Program-made: the position numbers and the translations under genes
Notes under the pieces: model-generated
What the model saw: only the letters and a program-made list of their open reading frames with translations
Told to the model about the DNA's origin: nothing
Database searches by the model: none
Shown here: piece after piece, positions 1-7,420 of the stretch
Position numbering within the stretch: the stretch's first letter is position 1
Layout: the number at the start of each line of letters is the position of its first letter
NCBI GenBank assembly: GCA_018052945.1
Contig: JAGPMH010000005.1
Span: 1-55,364, forward strand
Direction of reading: 5' to 3'
Origin: Negativicutes bacterium
GTDB taxonomy: Bacteria; Bacillota; Negativicutes; JAGPMH01
DNA length: 55,364 nucleotides

Positions 1-1
1 G

Positions 2-166
2 ACTTCGTTAATCTTTCCCGGGGTGTTAAAGGTTGATCAGAATTGTTACTGGATTGGACTGCTTGGTTGTGTTGTTGCAATAGTTTTAAGTTGGCTAAGA
101 TTACCATTAACAATGGTTATTTTAGGGGCAGTTTTAGCAGATGTAATTTTATATTGTTTGATGTAG
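2..166 (+). CDS. AzlD-like branched-chain amino acid transporter subunit, 3' end only
   Basis: The window opens inside this gene, and only the last 54 codons are visible, ending at TAG 164-166. The frame gives a hydrophobic C terminus with an FPGVLKVDQN segment followed by two likely membrane helices (YWIGLLGCVVAIVLSWLR and MVILGAVLADVILY). This layout fits the end of the roughly 105-residue AzlD family, the small partner of AzlC in branched-chain amino acid export. The family call rests on pattern only, because the conserved N-terminal half lies outside the window. Confidence 0.6.
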   Translation, partial: TSLIFPGVLKVDQNCYWIGLLGCVVAIVLSWLRLPLTMVILGAVLADVILYCLM

Positions 167-175
167 TACTAAATA

Positions 176-241
176 TTCACCTTTTGCGGTTGTTATGGTA
201 CAATGCTATTAAATGTAAGTTTTATGACATTTAATAGCATT
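176..241 (+). promoter_or_regulatory. Promoter and 15-bp inverted repeat upstream of the hydrogenase gene
   Basis: A -35-like TTCACC (176-181) and a -10-like TACAAT (199-204) are 17 bp apart. A perfect inverted repeat with arms AATGCTATTAAATGT (202-216) and its complement (227-241), separated by 10 nt, begins inside the -10 element and covers the expected transcription start. It ends just before the Shine-Dalgarno sequence. It could be an operator for a dimeric repressor, or a 5' hairpin on the mRNA. There is no U-tract, so it is not a terminator. Confidence 0.5.
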
Positions 242-258
242 GATAGAAGGTGGATGAA

Positions 259-2193
259 GTGGAAGATCGAAAACATATTATTGCACAAGATTCAAAAATA
301 ACTATTTTTAGTGCGTTTAATGACAGTGAATTTGAGAAATATGCTCAAATTAGTGATAGATATGTTGCTGTTCAAGGAAAGGTTAACAACAAAGGATTTA
401 TTGATGTTCCCGAAAATGCCACGTTAAGAGATATTATTGATTTAGCTGGTGGGATGTATAACAAAGCCGCTTTTAAATTAGCACAGATTGGTGTTCCTTA
501 TGGTAGAGTCTTAACGGAAAGTGATTTGGACCAAGTTTTTGATTTTACATTATTTTTCAATGGTGTTAATAAAAACTTAATCATAATGTCGGAAGAAGAT
601 TGTATTGTTCAATATGCAAAATTTTATTTAGAATATTTATCAGGAAAAGTTCAAGAAGGTGTTTTGGAGCGATATCAAAACGTAAGCAAGGAAGTTGAGA
701 AGATCGCGACAATTTTTGATCGAATTTCTAAAGGTAAGGCTAATTTGCGAGATGTTTATTTTACGCGAATTTTAGCAGATAAGATTAAAGATAAGATTAG
801 TTCTGATTATAGTGTTATTTTAGAAATTATTGATAAATTTTACGATGAAGTTGTTGCTCATATTGAAGATCATCGGTGTTATACTGGCTCTTGTCCGCAA
901 CTAGTTAAACTAAGAATTACGAAAAAATGTATTGGCTGTGGCGCTTGTGTTAGAGTTTGCCCGGTAGATTGTATTGATGGAGTCTTGAAGGAACGGCATT
1001 ATTTACATTTTAAGCGTTGTACTCATTGTGGTCAGTGCATAACGGTTTGCCCAGTTGGTGCAATTCATGAAGGTGACAATACTTTAAAATTTTTACGTGA
1101 TATTGTTGTTTCTCATAAAACTGTAATAACACAAATTGCACCGGCGGTCAGAGTTACTATTGGCGAAGCGTTTGGTTTTGAACCGGGGACAAATGTTGAA
1201 CGTAAATTAGCGACAGCATTAAGAATGCTCGGAGTTGATTATGTTTTTGATACAACTTGGGCGGCTGATTTAACGATTAGAGAAGAAGCGGCGGAACTTA
1301 AAGAACGCTTGATGGCCTTTTTAGATGGTGATAAAAATGTTAAATTACCTTTGTTGACTTCGTGTTGTCCGGCTTGGGTTAAATTTATCGAACAAAGTTA
1401 TCCTGATATGCTGGATGTCCCATCTTCAGTAAAATCGCCAATGCAGATTTTTGCTACTATTGCTAAAGATATTTGGGCAAAATATCGTGGTATTAATAGA
1501 GAAGATATTATTTCTGTGGCGATTATGCCTTGTATTGCCAAAAAGTATGAAGCCTCTCGCGAAGAATTTTCTCGTGATGATAATTATGATACGGACTATG
1601 TTATAACGACCAAAGAATTAATCCAAATTTTTAAAGATGCCAATATCGATTTAAAAACTATCGAAGGGCAGGAGTTTGACAGTCCGCTAGGGGAGTATAC
1701 TGGTGCCGGAATAATTTTTGGTCGAACCGGTGGGGTTATTGAAGCGGTAGCCAGAAGCGCGGTTGAAGAAATTACCGGCAGACCTGTTGAAGAAATGGAG
1801 TTTCATTGTCTACGAGGATGGGAAGGGTTCCGTTCTTGTGATATAAAAATCGGAGATTTAGATTTTAAAGTCGGCATTGCCCATGGTCTAAAAGAGGCTG
1901 GAAAAATGCTTGATAAAATTAGAGCCGGTGAAGAATTTTATCATGCGATTGAAATTATGGCCTGCACCGGTGGTTGTATTGGTGGTGGTGGCCAGCCCAA
2001 GACGCAAGGGCGTAAAATTGCCTTGGAAAAAAGAGCGGAAGGTTTAAATAAAATTGATGCAAAATTACGCCATCGCGTATCGCAACAAAATCAATCGGTG
2101 CAAGCGATCTATGATAAATATTTAGAATATCCAATGAGCCGCAAAGCTAAAGAATTAGTGCACACTAAATATTTTCCTAAGTTTAGAAAATAA
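259..2193 (+). CDS. [FeFe]-hydrogenase-like protein with a NuoF-derived N-terminal region
   Basis: This 644-residue protein likely reduces protons or oxidises H2 at an H-cluster. The catalytic motifs are present: TSCCPAW (about residue 363), MPCIAKKYE (about 423) and ACTGGCIGGGGQP (about 567), giving the four H-cluster cysteines plus the adjacent proton-relay cysteine. Two ferredoxin-type [4Fe-4S] motifs, CIGCGACVRVCP and CTHCGQCITVCP, precede them. Residues about 38-210 resemble the C-terminal half of NuoF/HndC (SLBB fold, then the HIEDHRC region), but the CxxCxxC ligands of that subunit's cluster are missing. The FMN/NADH domain is also absent. I chose GTG 259 because AGAAGGTGG lies 5 nt upstream; GTG 250 has no usable ribosome site. 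The physiological electron partner is not encoded nearby. Confidence 0.88.
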   Translation: MEDRKHIIAQDSKITIFSAFNDSEFEKYAQISDRYVAVQGKVNNKGFIDVPENATLRDIIDLAGGMYNKAAFKLAQIGVPYGRVLTESDLDQVFDFTLFFNGVNKNLIIMSEEDCIVQYAKFYLEYLSGKVQEGVLERYQNVSKEVEKIATIFDRISKGKANLRDVYFTRILADKIKDKISSDYSVILEIIDKFYDEVVAHIEDHRCYTGSCPQLVKLRITKKCIGCGACVRVCPVDCIDGVLKERHYLHFKRCTHCGQCITVCPVGAIHEGDNTLKFLRDIVVSHKTVITQIAPAVRVTIGEAFGFEPGTNVERKLATALRMLGVDYVFDTTWAADLTIREEAAELKERLMAFLDGDKNVKLPLLTSCCPAWVKFIEQSYPDMLDVPSSVKSPMQIFATIAKDIWAKYRGINREDIISVAIMPCIAKKYEASREEFSRDDNYDTDYVITTKELIQIFKDANIDLKTIEGQEFDSPLGEYTGAGIIFGRTGGVIEAVARSAVEEITGRPVEEMEFHCLRGWEGFRSCDIKIGDLDFKVGIAHGLKEAGKMLDKIRAGEEFYHAIEIMACTGGCIGGGGQPKTQGRKIALEKRAEGLNKIDAKLRHRVSQQNQSVQAIYDKYLEYPMSRKAKELVHTKYFPKFRK

Positions 2194-2205
2194 AGGGGTG
2201 TCAAA

Positions 2206-2841
2206 GTGAAAATATTATGTAAACTATTGCTGTTTTGTAGTGCTATTTTTTTGATAAACTTTGTGAATCTAACTGAGGCTAAGGGTATGGATGATACTGA
2301 CAAGGTTATTGAACGGTATTATATTAATGATAAATTTAATGTTAAATATCCTGAATTTATTATTGATGACCAAAAAATTGGTTTAGAGAAGGTTAATAAT
2401 AAAGTTCGTAGCGTGGCTGATAAATTTATTAAGGATTTGACCAAGGAAGATAATCTTGTTACTGCTCAATTAGGATATGATATTCATTATTTTGCTAATG
2501 ATATTTGTAGTTTTACCATTAATACTTATGTTTATACTGGTGGTGCACATGGGGTGTCTGAACTGAAAGGTTATAACTATAATATTAAAACTGGCGAAGC
2601 GTTGAGTTTTATAAAAATGTTTGATTTTAGGCCATCGCAAATTAATAAAAATATCTTTGCTAAAGCCAAAGGTGATAATTTGCTGTTGTTTGATCATTTT
2701 AAAGGAATAGAGGAATATCCGGAAAACTTCTATTTGTTAGATGCTAAAACGCCGATTATTATTTTTCAGCAATATGAAATTGCGCCTTACTCTTCTGGAA
2801 TTATTAAAGTCCCAATTGTTGAAGAAACTGAACATATCTAA
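2206..2841 (+). CDS. Secreted DUF4163/DUF3298-type protein
   Basis: This 211-residue protein has an N-terminal signal peptide (MKILCKLLLFCSAIFLINFV, likely cleaved after TEA). The body contains the YVYTGGAHG motif and a later NIKTGEALSF segment typical of DUF4163/DUF3298 proteins, such as the outer parts of RsiV and PdaC. It ends with the family's APYSSGIIKVPI segment. No transmembrane segment follows the signal, so the mature protein is probably extracytoplasmic. The GTG start has AAAGGGGTG just upstream. It lies 12 nt after the hydrogenase gene and is probably cotranscribed with it. The family's molecular role is poorly defined, and I do not assign one. Confidence 0.75.
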   Translation: MKILCKLLLFCSAIFLINFVNLTEAKGMDDTDKVIERYYINDKFNVKYPEFIIDDQKIGLEKVNNKVRSVADKFIKDLTKEDNLVTAQLGYDIHYFANDICSFTINTYVYTGGAHGVSELKGYNYNIKTGEALSFIKMFDFRPSQINKNIFAKAKGDNLLLFDHFKGIEEYPENFYLLDAKTPIIIFQQYEIAPYSSGIIKVPIVEETEHI

Positions 2842-2867
2842 AAAACTGCCTTAGGGCGGTTTTTTTA
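2842..2867 (+). terminator. Intrinsic terminator after the hydrogenase operon
   Basis: A short hairpin, ACTGCC with GGCGGT (one wobble pair) around a TTAG loop, is followed by seven T residues. It separates the hydrogenase transcript from the zinc operon. Confidence 0.85.
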
Positions 2868-2897
2868 TTGTGTATAATAGTGTTAGGAAAATATAAT

Positions 2898-2926
2898 TTG
2901 CTATTATCTGGTTATTGGCGTATAAT
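2898..2926 (+). promoter_or_regulatory. Promoter of the zur-znuACB operon
   Basis: TTGCTA (2898-2903) and a perfect TATAAT (2921-2926) are separated by 17 bp, matching a vegetative sigma-A promoter. The gene start lies about 37 bp downstream. Confidence 0.75.
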
Positions 2927-2927
2927 A

Positions 2928-2951
2928 CTAAATAAGAAAATTATTATTTAG
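2928..2951 (+). promoter_or_regulatory. Candidate operator of the Zur-like regulator
   Basis: An inverted repeat CTAAATAA-N8-TTATTTAG lies directly downstream of the -10 box and runs into the Shine-Dalgarno sequence of the regulator gene. Its position suits autorepression. It does not match the Bacillus Zur box closely, and AT richness raises the chance of coincidence. Confidence 0.4.
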
Positions 2952-2962
2952 GAGGTTTCTTA

Positions 2963-3385
2963 GTGGATGATATTTTGCTAACCTTGAAAGCGAAAGGCTA
3001 TAAAATAACATCACAGCGACGAGCGGTTGTTAATGCGTTACTACAATATGAACACTTTGCAACAGCGCAACAGTTGTTAGAAGATGTCAAGGAAAGTAAC
3101 CCGGATATCAGCCTTGATACAATTTATCGTATTTTAGGTTTATTAATGAAGCTTGATAAAGTGCATAAGGTTGATATGAAAAATTCTGAAGGGGCAGTTT
3201 TTGAATTGATTAAGGATGGACATCATCATCATTTAATTTGTTTAGAATGTGGTCAAACGCAGTGTGTTGAAATATGTCCGATTAATAAAGAGGTTATCGG
3301 AGTGTTGGAAGATAATCAATTTGAAATGTCAGGTCATACTTTTGAAATTTATGGACACTGTAAAAGTTGTCGTCAAAAAATATAA
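2963..3385 (+). CDS. zur: Fur-family regulator, probably Zur
   Basis: This 140-residue protein has the Fur fold. An N-terminal winged helix (about residues 1-80, with the recognition helix near LDTIYRILGLL) is followed by the HHHHLICLECG metal-site segment. Structural zinc cysteines occur as CLEC and CKSC pairs. It opens an operon with znuA, znuC and znuB, which is the main reason for calling it a zinc uptake regulator rather than Fur or PerR. In that role it would repress the operon when zinc is plentiful. The GTG start follows a strong TTAGGAGG site at 6-7 nt spacing. Confidence 0.8.
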   Translation: MDDILLTLKAKGYKITSQRRAVVNALLQYEHFATAQQLLEDVKESNPDISLDTIYRILGLLMKLDKVHKVDMKNSEGAVFELIKDGHHHHLICLECGQTQCVEICPINKEVIGVLEDNQFEMSGHTFEIYGHCKSCRQKI

Positions 3386-3400
3386 TGAGGAGTTGATTTA

Positions 3401-4348
3401 ATGAAAAAAATAGTTCTGTTATTTTTAATGGTGTTTAGTGTTACAGCCTTGGTAGGGTGCGGTAATACTAAAGAGCAAAGTAATGTACAAAGTAAAAAGT
3501 TTACGATTGTAACATCTTTTTATCCGTTGTACCTTTCAACGATTAATATTACGAAAGATATCCCTAATGTGGAAGTTATAAATATGACTAAAAGTCAAAC
3601 CGGCTGTTTGCATGATTATCAATTGACGCCGGAGGACATGATTTTATTGGAAAAAGCTGATGTCTTTGTTATTAATGGTGGTGGGATGGAGAGTTTTCTG
3701 GAAAAAGTCATAACGGCCAATCCTAATTTAAAAATTGTAGAATCAGGGAAAAATATTCCCTTACTCAAAAGTATGGGACATAATCATGAAGAACACGAAC
3801 ATCATGGTGAGGCTGAAGTTAACAATGCTGAAGTTGATCCGCATTTATGGGTGAGTGTTTCTAATAATATTTTACAGGTTCGTAATATTGCTGAACAATT
3901 AGCAAGTATAAATCAAGAAAATGCTGTTAAATTTCAAGGTAATGCTAATCTTTATATTAATAAATTAGAACTGTTACGGGATGAAATGAAGAAGAAGTTA
4001 GCGCCGTTTAAAGGCAGTAATATTTTCACATTCCACGAAGCCTTTGGTTATTTTGCTAAAGAATTTGAATTTAATATTGTAGGTGTTATTGAAAGAGAGC
4101 CTGGCACAGAGCCAAGCCCGAAAGAATTAGAAGAGACTATTGAAAAAGTTAAGCAAACAAAAGTAAAAGCACTATTCACCGAACCACAATATCCGGCAAA
4201 GGCGGCAACCGTGATTTCACAAGAAACCGGAGTGAAGGTATATAGCCTTGATCCGGTGGTAACAGGTGAAAGTAATGCTCAAGCTTATGATGATTATCTT
4301 AACAAAATGAACGCTAATTTAAAGATATTACAAGAGGCGCTGCAATGA
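3401..4348 (+). CDS. znuA: Zinc ABC transporter substrate-binding lipoprotein
   Basis: This 315-residue protein belongs to the cluster A-I metal-binding family (ZnuA/AdcA/TroA). The signal peptide ends in a lipobox (TALVGC), so it should be lipid-anchored outside the cytoplasmic membrane. A histidine- and acid-rich loop, HNHEEHEHHGEAE (about residues 126-138), is typical of zinc rather than manganese binders. Likely ligands lie in DPHLWVS, FHEAFGYF and the C-terminal SLDPV segment. The gene starts 15 nt after the regulator and overlaps znuC by 4 nt (ATGA), so translation is probably coupled. Confidence 0.9.
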   Translation: MKKIVLLFLMVFSVTALVGCGNTKEQSNVQSKKFTIVTSFYPLYLSTINITKDIPNVEVINMTKSQTGCLHDYQLTPEDMILLEKADVFVINGGGMESFLEKVITANPNLKIVESGKNIPLLKSMGHNHEEHEHHGEAEVNNAEVDPHLWVSVSNNILQVRNIAEQLASINQENAVKFQGNANLYINKLELLRDEMKKKLAPFKGSNIFTFHEAFGYFAKEFEFNIVGVIEREPGTEPSPKELEETIEKVKQTKVKALFTEPQYPAKAATVISQETGVKVYSLDPVVTGESNAQAYDDYLNKMNANLKILQEALQ

Positions 4349-5133
4349 AAATAAATCATGTTATTGATAATAAAGGAATTGTCTGCGGTAAAATTTGTTG
4401 TACAAAGATTGAAAATTTTGGAGTGAATTATAACGGCAATCAGGTTTTTGAGAATGTGAATTTACATATTCATTGTGGCGAATTAACAGCTATCATCGGC
4501 CCTAATGGTGCGGGAAAAAGTACGTTGTTAAAAGCTGTTTTAGGTGAAGTTAAGCATAGTGGTAATTTAGCGTATGTTGATGCCAAAGGTGAGCGAACCG
4601 GCAATCCGCTAATCGGTTATGTTCCTCAACACTTGAATTTTGATATCACAATGCCAATCACTGTGTTGGATTTATTTAATGTTTGTTTAAGTAATGAACC
4701 AACGTGGTTGAATGTTAGTAAAAACATAAAAACTAAGGTGAATGAATTATTGATAAAAGTGAAGGCGGAGCATTTAATTAACCGCAAATTAGGGGCGCTT
4801 TCTGGGGGTGAATTACAGCGAGTGTTATTAGCTTTAGCGCTACAGCCTGTTCCGGACTTATTGTTATTAGATGAACCTGTTTCCGGTATTGATAAAAATG
4901 GGCTGGACTTATTTTATAATATTGTTTCTGATTTGCGGATGAAACATGATTTATCAATAATTCTAGTTTCTCATGATTTTAATTTAGTATCAAAATATGC
5001 TGATAGAGTTATTTTGCTTAATAAAACGATTGTTGCTAATGATTCCCCTCAGGTAGTCTTTGCCTCAACGGCAGTTCAAGAAACCTTTGGGCTATATGTT
5101 GAAAAAAAAGCTGAGGAGGAAAGTTTTTGTTAG
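4345..5133 (+). CDS. znuC: Zinc ABC transporter ATP-binding protein
   Basis: This 262-residue ABC ATPase has Walker A GPNGAGKST, signature LSGGELQRV, Walker B LLLLDEP and the switch histidine in VSHDF. It would power ZnuB for zinc import. The first 25 or so residues (including CGKICCTKIENFG) extend beyond the usual ZnuC start. I kept ATG 4345 because it overlaps the znuA stop in the common ATGA arrangement. It overlaps the next gene by 7 nt. Confidence 0.9.
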   Translation: MKINHVIDNKGIVCGKICCTKIENFGVNYNGNQVFENVNLHIHCGELTAIIGPNGAGKSTLLKAVLGEVKHSGNLAYVDAKGERTGNPLIGYVPQHLNFDITMPITVLDLFNVCLSNEPTWLNVSKNIKTKVNELLIKVKAEHLINRKLGALSGGELQRVLLALALQPVPDLLLLDEPVSGIDKNGLDLFYNIVSDLRMKHDLSIILVSHDFNLVSKYADRVILLNKTIVANDSPQVVFASTAVQETFGLYVEKKAEEESFC

Positions 5134-5957
5134 ATTTTTGTTATGGAATAATTGATTTGCTATTACCGTTTCCTTGGCTGGGTTATAATTTTATGAAAAA
5201 TGCCTTTTTAGCTATTTTATTGGTAATGCCGTTGTTTGGCTTGCTAGGAACAATGGTTGTTAATAATAAAATGGCTTTTTTCTCTGATTCTTTGGGACAC
5301 GGTGCTTTCGCTGGTATTGCTATTGGCACCTTGTTAGGTACCGCTAATCCTTTAATTGGGGTGGTATTATTTTCAGTTGTTTTTGCGATTGCGATTATTT
5401 TTATTAAAGATAAAAGTAAAGCGGCTACTGATACTGTCATTGGAGTGTTTTCTTCTACTGCAATTGCTTTAGGGATTATGATGATGTCGCGTGGCGGTAG
5501 TTTCAATAAGTATACCGGGTACCTAATTGGAGATTTATTAAGTATTAAAGTTAGTGACCTAGGGGTATTAATTGGTGTTTTTATTGTGATTGTTACGTTG
5601 TGGTATTTTTTGTTTAATAAACTTTTGTTAATCAGTGTTAATACTTCTTTAGCTAGTAGTAGGGGGTTAGCACCACTGAGAATTGAAATCTGTTTTGCGG
5701 TAGCGTTGGCGATTATCGTGGCAGTTAGTATTCAATGGGTGGGCTTGCTGATTATAAATTCGATGTTGGTTTTACCGGCAGCGGCGGCGAGAAATCTTGC
5801 TGTTAACATTAGACAATATCATTGTTACGCTGTTGGGATAGCGTTGCTCTCCGGCATATTGGGCTTGATGTTATCATATTATTTAAATACTGCTACCGGA
5901 GCAACAATTGTAATTATTGCAGCCTTTATCTTTTTTCTCAGCTTATTTAAAAAATAA
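5127..5957 (+). CDS. znuB: Zinc ABC transporter permease
   Basis: This 276-residue hydrophobic protein of the ABC-3 family (ZnuB/TroC/MntB) has about eight membrane segments. It contains the family segment FSDSLGHGAFAGIAIG near residue 55 and a QWVGLLIINSMLVLPAA helix that forms the channel core. The start is TTG 5127, preceded by GAGGAGG at 7 nt and overlapping the znuC stop. It is the last gene of the zinc operon, and no hairpin follows before the tRNA promoter. Confidence 0.9.
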   Translation: MLDFCYGIIDLLLPFPWLGYNFMKNAFLAILLVMPLFGLLGTMVVNNKMAFFSDSLGHGAFAGIAIGTLLGTANPLIGVVLFSVVFAIAIIFIKDKSKAATDTVIGVFSSTAIALGIMMMSRGGSFNKYTGYLIGDLLSIKVSDLGVLIGVFIVIVTLWYFLFNKLLLISVNTSLASSRGLAPLRIEICFAVALAIIVAVSIQWVGLLIINSMLVLPAAAARNLAVNIRQYHCYAVGIALLSGILGLMLSYYLNTATGATIVIIAAFIFFLSLFKK

Positions 5958-5960
5958 GTA

Positions 5961-5989
5961 TTGACACTATACAATCTCTATGATATTAT
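5961..5989 (+). promoter_or_regulatory. Promoter of tRNA-Leu
   Basis: TTGACA (5961-5966) and TATTAT (5984-5989) are 17 bp apart, and the tRNA begins about 35 bp downstream. The consensus -35 fits a highly transcribed stable RNA. Confidence 0.8.
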
Positions 5990-6023
5990 ATACAAGTAAC
6001 GTGATGATATCGCTGTTGCTGAC

Positions 6024-6106
6024 GCGGGAGTGGCGGAATTGGCAGACGCACCAGACTTAGGATCTGGCGGGTAACCGTGGGGGTTCAAGTCCCTTCTCCC
6101 GCACCA
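6024..6106 (+). tRNA. tRNA-Leu (anticodon UAG)
   Basis: The gene folds into a cloverleaf with acceptor arms GCGGGAG and CTCCCGC, discriminator A and encoded CCA. The anticodon loop is CTTAGGA with TAG at positions 34-36, reading CUN leucine codons. The T arm has GGTTCAAGT. A longer variable arm typical of class II tRNAs lies between the anticodon and T arms. Confidence 0.96.
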
Positions 6107-6117
6107 TTTGTAACGTA

Positions 6118-6148
6118 AACACTGTAATTTATTACAGTGTTTTTTTTA
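6118..6148 (+). terminator. Terminator after tRNA-Leu
   Basis: A perfect 10-bp stem (AACACTGTAA and complement) with loop TTTA is followed by a run of eight T residues. Confidence 0.9.
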
Positions 6149-6163
6149 TTTTAAATAAAAGCA

Positions 6164-6198
6164 ACAAAAAGACGCGGCTTAAGGCTGCGTCTTTTTGT
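6164..6198. terminator. Second, bidirectional terminator
   Basis: The hairpin core is GACGCGGC with GCTGCGTC (one wobble pair) and loop TTAAG. It has an A-run on its 5' side and a T-run on its 3' side, so it could work on both strands. It isolates the tRNA from the efflux operon. Confidence 0.75.
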
Positions 6199-6244
6199 AC
6201 TCTTATATTGGGATTTTTTTATTTTTATTGACAAATACAAGGGT

Positions 6245-6272
6245 TTGAAATTGTTTTAGCGAAATATATAAC
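6245..6272 (+). promoter_or_regulatory. Possible promoter of the RND efflux operon
   Basis: TTGAAA (6245-6250) and TATAAC (6267-6272) are 16 bp apart, about 30 bp before the adaptor gene. A perfect TTGACA at 6228-6233 has no good -10 partner at normal spacing, so the assignment is tentative. Confidence 0.4.
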
Positions 6273-6304
6273 TAATATATTTATCTTAGGGTGGAGGGGT
6301 TAAG

Positions 6305-7420
6305 ATGAAGATTTTTTCTTACAATAGAAATTTCGCAATTTTCACAATATTAGCAATGGTATTGTTGGTTTTAGGCTGTGGAAAAGAAGCTGTACAAGAA
6401 AATATTACAACAATCAGTACGCCACTAGTAGCAAAAAATATCAAAGAAGAAAATCTACCGAAATACTATGAAACATCAGGCACTGTTAAAGCCAACATTA
6501 TTAGTAAAGTTGCCCCAAAACTACTGGGGACCGTTTCAAGCTTATATATTAAGTCGGGTGATTATGTTCAAGCGGGTGCTATTTTAGCAGAAATTAAAGA
6601 TGAAGATATTGTGGCGCAAATTAATATGGCGAAGGCTACTTATTTTGAAGCACAAACTGGCTTGGAGTTAGCTCGGCAAAATTTGACGCTGCAAAGTAGT
6701 ACTTATAACCGTTATGAAAAATTATATCAAGAAGAAGCGATTTCCAGTCAACAAGTTGATGAAGTTAGAAATCAGTTTGAAATTGCTAAACTAGGTTATG
6801 AACAAGCTCAATTTTCTTATGATAAAGCCAGAGCCGGTTTTAATGCAATTAATACTAACAGTAGCTTAATTGCACCGATTAGCGGTGTAATTACCGAAAA
6901 AAATATTGAACTGGGTAATATGCTACAACCGGGAGTACCGGTTATTACAATTGAAGATAATACCTCCTTTTTGGTAGAGTGCAATATTGAAGAAAGCTTT
7001 CAGGCAAAGATTAATATTGGTTTAAAAGCAGACTTTATATTAGATAATGGAGTGAAAATTGCCGGTACGGTAGTTGAGGTTGTACCGGCGATAGATACTT
7101 TTTCTCGCAGTTTTTTAGTTAAAGTAAGGTTGCAGGGTGATAATTTAAAAACAGGGCAATATGGAAAATTATTATTGCCGATTGGCTATGAAAACAAATT
7201 AGCAGTACCTAAAACAGCAATTGTTACTAAGGGGCAACTGACCGGAGTATATGTTATTGATGCAAATAAAAAAGTTTGGTATAGATTAGTACGATTAGGC
7301 AGTGAATATAATAATTTAGTGGAAATAACTACCGGACTAAAAAATGGTGAAATGGTAATTATTGAGGGTTTGAGTAGTGTTGTGGATGGTGGTATCGCTC
7401 AGGAGGTGACTTTCCAATGA
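6305..7420 (+). CDS. RND efflux periplasmic adaptor lipoprotein (membrane fusion protein)
   Basis: This 371-residue protein has a signal peptide ending in the lipobox LVLGC, so it is likely tethered by lipid to the inner membrane. A lipoyl/beta-barrel half (KVAPKLLGTVSSLYIKSGD, then QAGAILAEIKD) flanks a helical hairpin (about residues 110-175) rich in A, E and Q. The second lipoyl half (SLIAPISGVITEKNIELG) and a barrel domain follow. The family bridges an inner-membrane RND pump to an outer-membrane channel. It overlaps the pump gene by 4 nt. Substrate cannot be read from the sequence. Confidence 0.9.
   Translation: MKIFSYNRNFAIFTILAMVLLVLGCGKEAVQENITTISTPLVAKNIKEENLPKYYETSGTVKANIISKVAPKLLGTVSSLYIKSGDYVQAGAILAEIKDEDIVAQINMAKATYFEAQTGLELARQNLTLQSSTYNRYEKLYQEEAISSQQVDEVRNQFEIAKLGYEQAQFSYDKARAGFNAINTNSSLIAPISGVITEKNIELGNMLQPGVPVITIEDNTSFLVECNIEESFQAKINIGLKADFILDNGVKIAGTVVEVVPAIDTFSRSFLVKVRLQGDNLKTGQYGKLLLPIGYENKLAVPKTAIVTKGQLTGVYVIDANKKVWYRLVRLGSEYNNLVEITTGLKNGEMVIIEGLSSVVDGGIAQEVTFQ

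Noticed and set aside
5183-5506. Open frame on the minus strand opposite znuB, and similar antisense frames opposite gap, pgk, rnr and others.
   Set aside because: They lie fully inside well-supported genes, have no ribosome sites of note, and their composition mirrors the sense codons.
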